DNA of 64,000 bases from Rhodothermales bacterium (GTDB taxonomy: Bacteria > Bacteroidota > Rhodothermia > Rhodothermales > UBA10348): the NCBI GenBank assembly GCA_040221055.1, contig JAVJVN010000004.1:124001-188000 (forward strand), given 5' to 3'. Position numbers and translations under genes: made by a program. The notes beneath the pieces are model-generated. The model was not told the DNA's origin. It ran no database searches and was given only the letters and a program-made list of their open reading frames with translations. Shown here piece after piece: positions 9,126 through 16,694 of the stretch; the stretch's first letter is position 1; the number at the start of each line of letters is the position of its first letter.

Positions 9126-10115
9126 ATGGGAGATCCCTTCGCAGCAGGCAGTGTCCTCATTATCGGATTGGTCCTTCTTGGACTGATCATCTTCCTGTAC
9201 TTCGTGCCCCTCGGGCTCTGGGTGACGGCCTATTTCTCGGGCGTCCGCCTGAAACTCATGCGGGACCTGGTCGGCATGCGGCTCCGGAAGGTGCCCCCGG
9301 CAGCCATCGTGAAGCCCCTGATTACCGCCCACAAAGCCGGTATTTACCTGGATCCTCCCCAGCTTGAAGCCCACTTCCTGGCCGGTGGCCATGTCCAGAA
9401 GGTGGTCAATGCGCTGATCTCGGCCGACAAGGCCAGCATCGATCTGACGTTCGAGCGGGCAACGGCCATCGACCTGGCCGGTCGTGACGTATTCGAAGCC
9501 GTCCAGGTATCGGTCAACCCGAAGGTCATCCAGACACCTGCCGTTTCGGCCGTCGCCAAGGACGGCATCCAGGTCCGGGCCATAGCCCGCGTGACCGTCC
9601 GGGCCAACATCGAGCGCCTGGTTGGCGGTGCCGGAGAGGAGACCATCATGGCCCGCGTCGGGGAAGGCATCGTGTCCACCATCGGCTCGGCGTCCAGCCA
9701 CAAGGAAGTGCTGGAGAATCCCGATTCCATTTCCAAGGTCGTGTTGGCCAAGGGTCTCGATTCGGGAACGGCGTTCGACATCCTGTCCATCGATATCGCC
9801 GACGTGGATGTGGGCGAGAACATCGGTGCCAAGCTGCAGACCGATCAGGCGGAAGCAGACCTCAAGGTGGCCCGTGCGAAAGCGGAAGAACGTCGCGCCG
9901 CAGCCGTGGCCCGCGAACAGGAAATGCGTGCGTCGGTCGAGGAGCAGCGGGCCAACGTGGTCGCGGCCGAGGCCGAGGTGCCCAAGGCCATGGCCGAAGC
10001 GTTCCGCAGTGGACGCCTGGGCGTCATGGACTATTACAACATGAAGAACGTGGAAGCGGACACCTCCATGCGCCGCTCCATCAGTGGGACCGAAGAACGG
10101 AAGAAGGACATTTGA
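9126..10115 (+). CDS. floA: Flotillin-like protein FloA (SPFH scaffold)
   Basis: The 329-residue protein starts with a membrane hairpin ([31 protein letters not shown]). The SPFH domain follows with [26 protein letters not shown], and a coiled-coil Ala/Glu-rich segment with repeated [13 protein letters not shown] lies at about 245-295. This is the arrangement of FloA/YqfA, which assembles in functional membrane microdomains and affects fluidity. It is co-transcribed behind moaC. Its TGA overlaps the TTG of the next gene. A PspA operon lies 4 kb downstream on the other strand, making a membrane-maintenance neighbourhood. Confidence 0.95.
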   Translation: MGDPFAAGSVLIIGLVLLGLIIFLYFVPLGLWVTAYFSGVRLKLMRDLVGMRLRKVPPAAIVKPLITAHKAGIYLDPPQLEAHFLAGGHVQKVVNALISADKASIDLTFERATAIDLAGRDVFEAVQVSVNPKVIQTPAVSAVAKDGIQVRAIARVTVRANIERLVGGAGEETIMARVGEGIVSTIGSASSHKEVLENPDSISKVVLAKGLDSGTAFDILSIDIADVDVGENIGAKLQTDQAEADLKVARAKAEERRAAAVAREQEMRASVEEQRANVVAAEAEVPKAMAEAFRSGRLGVMDYYNMKNVEADTSMRRSISGTEERKKDI

Positions 10116-10636
10116 CCGAACCTCGAACCCATCACCAGGCGGCCGTATTTGCCGGGCTCGGTGTGCTTTCGGCCACCCAGGAGATTGCCGGTGCTGTCAT
10201 GGCCGGCATGCCCGAGGCCGACCCCGAGCTGGTCGCTGAAGAAACGTTGTGCCTGCTTGCCGTGGTCTCAGCCCGTGTAGCCCAGGCCACGGGCGGGGCC
10301 GATGAGACCTTCGCCCATGCCATATTGGCCGCCCCGTTCCTTTATCGGGATTACCTGGTGGGCACGGCCATGCTGGAATCGGGCGATCAGGCGACGGCTG
10401 AATTGGGCGCCGTCATCGGAGCCCGGTTGGAGCGGAAAATGGCGTTCTATGTCGCCCATTTTCCGCCTGGAGCGCATCCGCCCCCCCCGCAGATACGCGA
10501 GAAGATGCTGCTGTGGATGGGGCGGATCTCACCTCCGAAAATGCCATCGGGGCCGGAAGACCGCCTGGATGCCTCGGGGGTCGTGGACCGCGTCGTCCAC
10601 CATGGCCGGTTGATGTCGACCCTGCTGAAAGCATAG
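10112..10636 (+). CDS. Unknown protein coupled to floA
   Basis: I do not recognise this 174-residue protein. It appears to start at a TTG that overlaps the floA stop (TTGA), which suggests coupled translation. The first half is helical and Ala/Glu-rich with modest hydrophobicity ([20 protein letters not shown], then [21 protein letters not shown]). A proline cluster ([10 protein letters not shown]) follows, and then a C-terminal segment with [12 protein letters not shown]. No signal peptide or clear transmembrane helix is seen. Its position suggests a FloA-related or cytosolic accessory role, but that is inference from context only. The stop is 21 bases before the convergent CNNM gene end. 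Confidence 0.7.
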   Translation: MTEPRTHHQAAVFAGLGVLSATQEIAGAVMAGMPEADPELVAEETLCLLAVVSARVAQATGGADETFAHAILAAPFLYRDYLVGTAMLESGDQATAELGAVIGARLERKMAFYVAHFPPGAHPPPPQIREKMLLWMGRISPPKMPSGPEDRLDASGVVDRVVHHGRLMSTLLKA

Positions 10637-10657
10637 CCAGACCGCACGCTCCGCTTC

Positions 10658-11959
10658 TCAGCGGCCGTTCTTCTTCTCGTCCTGTACGAGTTCGCTGGCC
10701 CGCGTAATCCGCACCATGTCGACGCGGTTGGTGGACGCGGCCAGCACCTGGAACCGGTAGCCGTCCAACTCGAATTCGTCGCGACGGGCGGGTATGGTGC
10801 CCAGCCTCGCCAGGATGAACCCGGCTATGGTCTCGTAGTCTCCGTCATCGGAGAGCTGAATGGGCGTCCGCTCGCGAAGTTCGTCGATATCCACCCGGCC
10901 GCTGGCAATGACCGTCCTGTCGTCCACCACGCGCAACACATGGTCCTCGTGGTCGAACTCGTCCTGGATATCGCCGAACAACTCCTCAAGCAAATCTTCG
11001 GTGGTAACCAGACCTGCCGTCCCGCCATACTCATCGATGACGATGGCAATCGACGTCCCGGTAGCCAGGAATTCCCGGAGCAGGTCCTTCGACATCTTGG
11101 TTTCAGGAACGAAGTTCACGGAGCGCAGGATGTCCGGCACGTGCTGTGGCTTGTCGAACAGGTCATACGCGAACACAATACCCACGATGTTGTCAATGTT
11201 CTCCCGGTAGACGGGCAGCTTGGAGTGCCCGGACTTGACAAATGTGGCTTGCAGCTCCGGAATGGAGGTTCTCTCTTCCACCGCCACCAGATCCGTTCGC
11301 GGAACCATGGATTCCTTGACGCGCACCGATCCCATGGCAAACACGTTGGAAAGCAAGGTGCTCTCTTCCTCATCCAGGTCGAGATCCCCTGCCCGCTTGC
11401 TCTCCTCGATCATGAGTTCGAAATCCCGCCGCATGAATTGCGACAAGGATTCGGCGTCGGTTTTCATGAGCCGCATGAGCCCTGCCGCAGACCATCGCGC
11501 GAGGGAGATCAGCGGGAGCAACACGAAATAACAGACGCGAAGCGGAACGGCCAACACGAAAACAGCCCGGTTCGCGAATTCCCGCATGAACGACTTCGGA
11601 AGGATTTCCCCGAACAGCAGGACGACCATCGCCGCAATAATGGTCTGCGCGACCAGGACAGCCACTTCCAACCCCGCGGAATCGGGCACCATGAACGACG
11701 AGAACGACTGCGTCAGCGGAGCTTCCAGCCAGAAAGCCGCCAGCGAAGAGTAGATGACCAGTGCCAGGTTGTTGCCCACCAGGGTCGTGGTCAACAGGGC
11801 GGCCGGATCTTCCAGGAATCTCGAAACCAGGGCACCCGCCCGTCCCCCTCTCCGAGCCGAAACTTCTACCCGGAGCCGGTTCGCGGCCACGAACGCAATT
11901 TCCGATCCGGAAAAGAACGCGCTGAGCAGCAGGGTCAGGGCAATGAACAGGAGGATCAT
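10658..11959 (-). CDS. CNNM/CorC-type transporter (hemolysin C family)
   Basis: This 433-residue membrane protein has the CNNM (DUF21) transmembrane domain with LLLSAFFSGSEIAFVAANRLR at its N-terminus, where the SGSE signature is diagnostic. Two CBS domains follow (about 200-320, including VPRTDLVAVEERTS and IVIDEYGGTAGLVTTEDLLEEL). A C-terminal CorC_HlyC domain comes last, with GDYETIAGFILARLGTIP. Members transport Mg2+ or Co2+ or modulate such transport, with CBS domains sensing adenine nucleotides. It is the last gene of the minus-strand operon that begins with pspA, nine bases after the enoyl-CoA hydratase. Confidence 0.94.
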   Translation of the reverse strand: MILLFIALTLLLSAFFSGSEIAFVAANRLRVEVSARRGGRAGALVSRFLEDPAALLTTTLVGNNLALVIYSSLAAFWLEAPLTQSFSSFMVPDSAGLEVAVLVAQTIIAAMVVLLFGEILPKSFMREFANRAVFVLAVPLRVCYFVLLPLISLARWSAAGLMRLMKTDAESLSQFMRRDFELMIEESKRAGDLDLDEEESTLLSNVFAMGSVRVKESMVPRTDLVAVEERTSIPELQATFVKSGHSKLPVYRENIDNIVGIVFAYDLFDKPQHVPDILRSVNFVPETKMSKDLLREFLATGTSIAIVIDEYGGTAGLVTTEDLLEELFGDIQDEFDHEDHVLRVVDDRTVIASGRVDIDELRERTPIQLSDDGDYETIAGFILARLGTIPARRDEFELDGYRFQVLAASTNRVDMVRITRASELVQDEKKNGR

Positions 11960-11968
11960 GATGGGGTA

Positions 11969-12751
11969 TTATAGACCTTTGAATGCGGCCTGGCGACGTT
12001 CAAGGAACGCATCCACGCCTTCCTGGAAGTCGTCCGTACCGCACGCCTGACCGAACAGCGCGGCTTCCTCACGGAGTCCGGCGTCCAGGGGGACGTCACT
12101 GGAGGCCAGGGCCTTGAGGGTAAGAGCCACGGCAATGGGCGCCTTCGACACGATGGTCTGCATGAGCGCCCGTGCCCCCGCCATCAATTCATCGGGCGGG
12201 AATACCCGGTTCACAAGTCCGATTTCATAGGCCCGTCGGGCGTCGATCATGTCCCCCGTCAGGACCAGTTCCGTGGCCAACCCCTTGCCCACAATCCGGG
12301 GCAACCGCTGCGTACCACCGTATCCGGGGATGATCCCCAGGTTCACTTCAGGTTGCCCGAAGCGTGCCTTCTCCGAAGCGACGCGCAGATGGCAGGCCAG
12401 CGACAGTTCCGACCCGCCGCCGAGGGCGAATCCGTTGACGACAGCCATGACAGGCTTCGGAAACTGCTCGATCCGGCTGAATACCGCCTGCCCCCGCAGT
12501 GCAAACGCATGCCCGGACGTCGCATTCAATTGCTTGAATTGCTTGATGTCGGCACCGGCCACGAAGCTCTTCTCGCCCGCTCCGGTAATCAGCACCCCCC
12601 GCACGTCCGGATCCGCTTCGGCGGCCGTGAACCACGCATCCAGGTCATCCAGGACCTGAGCGTTCAACGCGTTCAACTTGTCGGGGCGATTGATGGTGAC
12701 GGTGGCAATGCCATGGGCATCGATGTCCACCAGAAGCGTTTCCAGCGTCAT
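11969..12751 (-). CDS. Enoyl-CoA hydratase/isomerase family protein
   Basis: The 260-residue crotonase-fold protein holds the oxyanion-hole segments GAGEKSFVAGADIKQF and NGFALGGGSELSLACHLRVAS. The catalytic-Glu region is ARFGQPEVNLGIIPGYGGTQRLPR, with both Glu residues expected of hydratases (positions about 113 and 133). It probably hydrates trans-2-enoyl-CoA in fatty-acid or butyryl-type metabolism. ATG 12751 is preferred over an upstream ATG whose extra 26 residues are Arg/Pro-rich and unlike the family. It sits between the coiled-coil membrane gene (16 bases) and the CNNM gene (9 bases). Substrate cannot be set from sequence. Confidence 0.93.
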   Translation of the reverse strand: MTLETLLVDIDAHGIATVTINRPDKLNALNAQVLDDLDAWFTAAEADPDVRGVLITGAGEKSFVAGADIKQFKQLNATSGHAFALRGQAVFSRIEQFPKPVMAVVNGFALGGGSELSLACHLRVASEKARFGQPEVNLGIIPGYGGTQRLPRIVGKGLATELVLTGDMIDARRAYEIGLVNRVFPPDELMAGARALMQTIVSKAPIAVALTLKALASSDVPLDAGLREEAALFGQACGTDDFQEGVDAFLERRQAAFKGL

Positions 12752-12767
12752 GGATTGTCTGCGGTGG

Positions 12768-13631
12768 TTATTCGCGGGTGCGGGTTGTGCCCGAAGGCTC
12801 GGGCGTCCGGATTTCAGTGGGGTCCTCAAACGTATCCATCTCGTTCAGCAGATCGGTCGGATTGGCAAATACCTCCTCCAGCTCCACGACCGAAGCCTGT
12901 GTTTCTTCCACTTCCGAAAGGAGCGTGTCCAACTGGAAGGAAATCTCGTCCGGATTGCGCAGCGTGAGGGACTGCTCCTCGATGTACTTGATGACATCTT
13001 CAATGGTCTCAAGCTGGGCCTCGATGATCTCCAGGTTCTCGGCCCCTTTCTGCGATCGCTCCAGGCGCTGTTCCAGGATCTTCAGGCGTCGCTGCTTGAT
13101 GGCCCGGACACGCGGTGTATCGTCCTGCATGTCCTTGTGGAGGGCCTGGATGGTTCGCTGCACCTCGGTTTCGGTGGCGGACGTTCCGGAAAATTCGTAC
13201 CGCTCCTTCTGATAGAGGAGTTTGAGGTACGAATCCAACAGTCCGTTGATCTTGGACAGATGGCTGTCCAGCATGCCCTGCGAAGCGTAGCTCAACTTCC
13301 GGTAGTTCGCCCGGATATCGGACTCGATCTTCCGGAGCCGGGCATAGCGGCGCTGATTGCCCTTTTCCAGATTCTGGAAGAGCTCTTTCTGGCTGGGCGG
13401 CTTGGCGTGCTCTACCGCCTTCCGGGAACGTACGGCCCGGCGGAAGCGCTCATTCCGGGGCATGGTCCCCAGGTACACGAGTTCCAGGCCGGTCGTAAGC
13501 ATGAGGATCAAGTCGAACGGCCACGTCGCACCCGTCATGCTCACGCCGAAAGCCACAGCCATCGCCGCAATCAGGAACGTCAGGTTCCACGGGTGGAGGA
13601 ACGCCTCCCGATTGTAATTGATGTCCTTCAT
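12768..13631 (-). CDS. Membrane-anchored coiled-coil protein of the pspA operon
   Basis: I cannot name this 287-residue protein. It has two predicted transmembrane segments near the N-terminus (about 15-33, WNLTFLIAAMAVAFGVSMTG, and about 37-55, FDLILMLTTGLELVYLG). A long charged, largely helical cytosolic region follows (QRRYARLRKIESDIRANYRK, RRLKILEQRLERSQK, EIIEAQLETIEDVIKYIEEQ) and then an acidic, Pro/Thr-containing tail. The start lies two bases after the stop of the truncated pspA paralog, so the genes are surely co-expressed. By position and architecture it could anchor or regulate the PspA-like coiled-coil proteins at the membrane, in the role PspB/PspC play elsewhere, but it has no similarity to them that I can see. 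Confidence 0.8.
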   Translation of the reverse strand: MKDINYNREAFLHPWNLTFLIAAMAVAFGVSMTGATWPFDLILMLTTGLELVYLGTMPRNERFRRAVRSRKAVEHAKPPSQKELFQNLEKGNQRRYARLRKIESDIRANYRKLSYASQGMLDSHLSKINGLLDSYLKLLYQKERYEFSGTSATETEVQRTIQALHKDMQDDTPRVRAIKQRRLKILEQRLERSQKGAENLEIIEAQLETIEDVIKYIEEQSLTLRNPDEISFQLDTLLSEVEETQASVVELEEVFANPTDLLNEMDTFEDPTEIRTPEPSGTTRTRE

Positions 13632-13633
13632 GG

Positions 13634-14068
13634 TCAGCGCTTCATGCGGCCGATCGTCTTTTCAGGCATCGACGGGGGTGGATTCGAGGGATCGGCAGAC
13701 GCCGCCCCCCCGGATGAGTTCGGTGCGGATGCGGCCATCTTCCGCTGCGCGTCCATGGCTTGCCTGGCCCGGATGCGAGCGATTTCCGCTTCGTCTTCGG
13801 CTTCCTGGTTGATGACCGATGCGTTCTCGTCGGCCGCTTCCAGCGCGATTTCGAGACGGGCTTCCTGCAACGCGGCGTCATGCGACAACCGGTCCGTCAT
13901 TTCCCGATGCTCGTCCAGAAGGCGCTCCGCAGAGGATACCATGTCCGAGACCGCACCCGTCACCTTGCGCGACCGTTCCGCCTGCCGGGCCATGCCCTTC
14001 AGCTGGCGGATTTTGCGCAGGTGCTCTTTCTCGGTCTCTTTCAGACGTTGGTATTCTTCGGGGGTCAT
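13634..14068 (-). CDS. Truncated PspA-like coiled-coil protein
   Basis: The 144-residue protein aligns by eye with the C-terminal third of the adjacent PspA. MTDRLSHDAALQEARLEIAL parallels MLTRLQEETARNEARMEMAL, each is followed by an acidic helix, and both end in a KTIGR or KTIGK tail after a Pro/Ser-rich linker. It lacks the amphipathic N-terminal helix and the long hairpin of ESCRT-III-like PspA/Vipp1 proteins. Its ATG overlaps the pspA TGA by one base (TGATG). It could be a duplicated and shortened paralog that caps or modulates PspA polymers. That role is inference. Confidence 0.8.
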   Translation of the reverse strand: MTPEEYQRLKETEKEHLRKIRQLKGMARQAERSRKVTGAVSDMVSSAERLLDEHREMTDRLSHDAALQEARLEIALEAADENASVINQEAEDEAEIARIRARQAMDAQRKMAASAPNSSGGAASADPSNPPPSMPEKTIGRMKR

Positions 14069-14835
14069 CAGTTTTGTGTGCGCTGTTTTCCGATGGTTTT
14101 TCCGGATGATTCGCTCTCCTGCTCCGGAATGTCAAGTTCGGGCTCGGCGGTCGCGCCACCGGTATCGCCCACACCCATCTCGAGCTTGAATTGCCGCACC
14201 AGTTCCGATGCGCGCAGCTTCTGGGCATCCTCTTCAATGCGGAGCGTATCGGTATCCACCGAGTCCAGGGCCATTTCCATGCGGGCTTCGTTGCGGGCCG
14301 TCTCTTCCTGGAGACGCGTCAGCATTTCATCGTGGGTCTGGTCAATGCCACCCACTTCGAAGGACTCGAGGGTATCGGCCACCTTGGCCTGCCACTTCGC
14401 GCGTTCGTGCGCGCGGAGTGCATCCTTGGCCTCCGCAATCTTGCGCTCTTTCTCGCGCATGAAGGCTTTCTTGACCTGGATGGCCTTGTCGTACGCCAGG
14501 GAGGCGTACTTGAGCTGGTCCTGGGAGCTCTTCAGGTTCTCACGGACCGATTCCAGGCGCATGGCGTAGCGTTCGGCGATGTCATCGCGACCAGCCTGGA
14601 TGCCCGCCTTGATCTTGGACGTCAGGTCCGCGATCTCATTCTCATACTTGCGGACCTCCTTCTGGAGCATCATCACGTTGGCTTTCACCGTGGCGATGTT
14701 CTCATTCATCTTCGGGACCTGATCGTTCAGTTCCCGGATGTTCTGCTCCAGAATGAGTTTGGGGTCCTCCAGGGCCGAAATGGCGCCTCCGAAGACGGAT
14801 TTTACGAACCGGGTGAAACGTGACCAGATCGACAT
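14068..14835 (-). CDS. pspA: Phage-shock protein A homolog (PspA/IM30 family)
   Basis: The 255-residue protein begins MSIWSRFTRFVKSVFGGAIS, the amphipathic helix that inserts into stressed membranes. LEDPKLILEQNIRELNDQV and a long coiled-coil hairpin follow, as in all PspA/Vipp1 (ESCRT-III-like) proteins. The C-terminal extension (Gly/Thr linker and SSGKTIGKQRTQN) is longer than in E. coli PspA (222 residues). ATG 14835 is used because the conserved helix starts there; upstream in-frame sequence runs into the deoA gene's complement. It heads an operon with a truncated paralog, a membrane coiled-coil protein, an enoyl-CoA hydratase and a CNNM transporter. No pspF, pspB or pspC is present. Confidence 0.93.
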   Translation of the reverse strand: MSIWSRFTRFVKSVFGGAISALEDPKLILEQNIRELNDQVPKMNENIATVKANVMMLQKEVRKYENEIADLTSKIKAGIQAGRDDIAERYAMRLESVRENLKSSQDQLKYASLAYDKAIQVKKAFMREKERKIAEAKDALRAHERAKWQAKVADTLESFEVGGIDQTHDEMLTRLQEETARNEARMEMALDSVDTDTLRIEEDAQKLRASELVRQFKLEMGVGDTGGATAEPELDIPEQESESSGKTIGKQRTQN

Positions 14836-14929
14836 GTGCTCTTCACGATTGGGTTTGATTGCGCCTTGCTTGCCAAATATAGGAAAGGCGGCCTGAACAG
14901 GGGTCCTACGTCGACAATCGCCAACAGAT

Positions 14930-16255
14930 TCACGACCAGCGACCATCGGTAAAACGGTCCACCACAACCGGGGTCCCTTCCGGGGCATGGGTGGACCAGG
15001 TAAAGGCCGCCAGCAGCATAGCCCGGGCATCGTCCACGTGATCGAGCTGACCGGCATGGATGTCGGCCAGGAGGTCTCCGGGTGCCACCGGATCGCCCGC
15101 GCGCTTGTGCAGGCGGAAACCAGCCACCGGATCGACCTCGTCCTCTTTCCGGGCACGCCCCGCCCCGAGTCGGACGGCGGCCCGCCCCACCGTACGGGCA
15201 TGAACGGCAGAAACGTACGGCCCGGCATCCGGGGGGGCTGTGAGGGTGGCGACGGGCTCGGATCCGGGGCGGCTGGCGGGCTGGTCCACGACGGACAGGT
15301 CCCCGCCCTGGGCGGCGACCAGTTCCCGGAATGTGTTGAAGGCCCGACCGTCGGCAATCACGGAACGGACGACTTCGACGGCCTCGCCAAGCGTGCCGGC
15401 GCGACCGCCGAGCACCACCATTTCAGCGGCCAGCCGCTCGGTCAGACCGGACACATCTGCCGGACCTTCCCCTTTGAGGATCTCGATGGACTCGACGATT
15501 TCCGGCCAATTCCCGACCGTCCGACCCAGCGGTTCGTTCATGTCCGTCAACAGCGCCACCGTCCGCTTCCCGAACTGTTCGCCCAGACGGACCATGGTTT
15601 CAGCCAGCTCGCGAGCACGCGCTTCTTCCTGCATGAACGCTCCCGAGCCGAACTTGACGTCCAGCACCAGGGCATCAATACCCTCAGCCAGTTTTTTCGA
15701 GAGGATGGAGGCAGCGATGAACGGGATGAACTCGACTGTCCCCGTAACATCCCTGAGCGCATAGAGCTTGCGGTCGGCCGGAGCGATTTCACGGGTCTGG
15801 CCGATCATGACCACGCCGAGGTCGGCCAACTGCCTACGGTACGCCGGAATGTCCATACTGGTGGAAAACCCGGGAATGGACTCCAGTTTGTCGAGCGTCC
15901 CTCCGGTGTGACCCAGGCCGCGCCCCGAAATCATGGGTACGGGAACGCCGCACGCGGCCACGATGGGGGCCAACGGAATGGAGATCTTGTCCCCGACGCC
16001 GCCCGTCGAGTGCTTGTCCACCTTGATGCCCGGGATGTCCGACAGGTCCAGGACTTCCCCCGAATGCAACATGGCGTGCGTCAGCGCCCCCATCTCCTCG
16101 TCGGACATGCCCTTCAGGAAGGCGGCCATGAGGAAGGCGGACATCTGGTAGTCCGGCACGTCCCCGGCGGTGTACGCGCGGGTCAACCACTCGATTTCGA
16201 TGGTCGACAAGGCGCCCCCGTCACGTTTTTTCAGGATGAGATCGGTGACGTTCAT
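14930..16255 (-). CDS. deoA: Thymidine phosphorylase (pyrimidine-nucleoside phosphorylase)
   Basis: This 441-residue enzyme splits thymidine or other pyrimidine nucleosides with phosphate into base and (deoxy)ribose-1-phosphate. The family signature is complete. KHSTGGVGDKISIPLAPI is the phosphate loop, SGRGLGHTGGTLDKLESIPG follows, and DVTGTVEFIPFIAASILSKKLAEG and DALVLDVKFGSGAFM supply substrate contacts. A C-terminal domain with RLHKRAGDPVAPGDLLADIH, like the biotinyl-like fold of the family, ends the protein. The start matches the conserved MNVTDLILKKRDGGALS. It lies about 130 bases after rpmE, with a strong hairpin between them. Confidence 0.95.
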   Translation of the reverse strand: MNVTDLILKKRDGGALSTIEIEWLTRAYTAGDVPDYQMSAFLMAAFLKGMSDEEMGALTHAMLHSGEVLDLSDIPGIKVDKHSTGGVGDKISIPLAPIVAACGVPVPMISGRGLGHTGGTLDKLESIPGFSTSMDIPAYRRQLADLGVVMIGQTREIAPADRKLYALRDVTGTVEFIPFIAASILSKKLAEGIDALVLDVKFGSGAFMQEEARARELAETMVRLGEQFGKRTVALLTDMNEPLGRTVGNWPEIVESIEILKGEGPADVSGLTERLAAEMVVLGGRAGTLGEAVEVVRSVIADGRAFNTFRELVAAQGGDLSVVDQPASRPGSEPVATLTAPPDAGPYVSAVHARTVGRAAVRLGAGRARKEDEVDPVAGFRLHKRAGDPVAPGDLLADIHAGQLDHVDDARAMLLAAFTWSTHAPEGTPVVVDRFTDGRWS

Positions 16256-16269
16256 GCCAACAACGTACG

Positions 16270-16300
16270 AAAATGGGGGCGCGCCTGCGGCGCGCCCCCA
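16270..16300 (-). terminator. Rho-independent terminator after rpmE
   Basis: A perfect 12-base-pair stem (TGGGGGCGCGCC / GGCGCGCCCCCA) with a three-base loop spans 16274-16300. On the minus strand it is followed by TTTT (complement of A16270-A16273). It lies between rpmE and deoA, so deoA, which starts 15 bases later, depends on read-through or on a promoter overlapping the hairpin. Confidence 0.8.
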
Positions 16301-16385
16301 TCAAAATATTCAGCCATTCACCAGCCGTGCGGGCAAGACCGGGTGTCCGGGATGCCTCGGCGGCCAGGACCGTTCCGGGGCCCGG

Positions 16386-16592
16386 TCAGTTCTTGGCGTA
16401 GCGACGCTTGAACTTCTCGACACGACCGGCCGTGTCAATAAACTGCTTCTTGCCGGTATAGAACGGATGGTTCGTCGAATCGATTTCCGAAACGTACGTA
16501 TCGCCCGGCATGGTCGACTTGATCTTGATGGTCGAGCCGTCGGACAGCTTGACGTCGACGAAGTGGTAGTCCGGATGGAGGTCGTTTTTCAT
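16386..16592 (-). CDS. rpmE: Large ribosomal subunit protein bL31 (zinc-free form)
   Basis: The 68-residue protein ends with the L31 hallmark HPFYTGKKQFIDTAGRVEKFKRRY and starts MKNDLHPDYHFVDV. Length fits the short (type A) L31. However, the four zinc-binding cysteines of that form are absent: the usual CxxC is replaced by KLSDGS and the CSxCHPFY element by IDSTNHPFY. It is therefore a cysteine-less variant. It binds the 50S subunit near the 5S rRNA and bridges to 30S. ATG 16592 is chosen from the conserved N-terminus; upstream in-frame sequence is not conserved in type. Confidence 0.93.
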   Translation of the reverse strand: MKNDLHPDYHFVDVKLSDGSTIKIKSTMPGDTYVSEIDSTNHPFYTGKKQFIDTAGRVEKFKRRYAKN

Positions 16593-16694
16593 GGCAGCGC
16601 CTAGGGTCAAAAGAGATAGCTGGGCAATATAAGGATGAGCGCGTACTCTTTCAAAGTCCGCGCGTTCAGGCTTTGCGTGCAATTCACGCGGGCG

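Noticed and set aside
12678-14189. 503-residue plus-strand frame opposite the pspA-operon genes
   Set aside because: It is a shadow of three well-supported minus-strand genes; in high-GC DNA the antisense frame stays open. Its composition is Ser/Arg/Phe-rich and unlike a real protein.
14836-15357. N-terminal extension of pspA by 174 residues
   Set aside because: The added sequence is the out-of-frame complement-side reading of deoA and spacer; PspA proteins begin at the MSIWSRF helix.
14987-16411. 474-residue plus-strand frame opposite thymidine phosphorylase
   Set aside because: It is the antisense of deoA, which has all its family motifs; the frame is Gly/His/Arg-rich with no recognisable domain.
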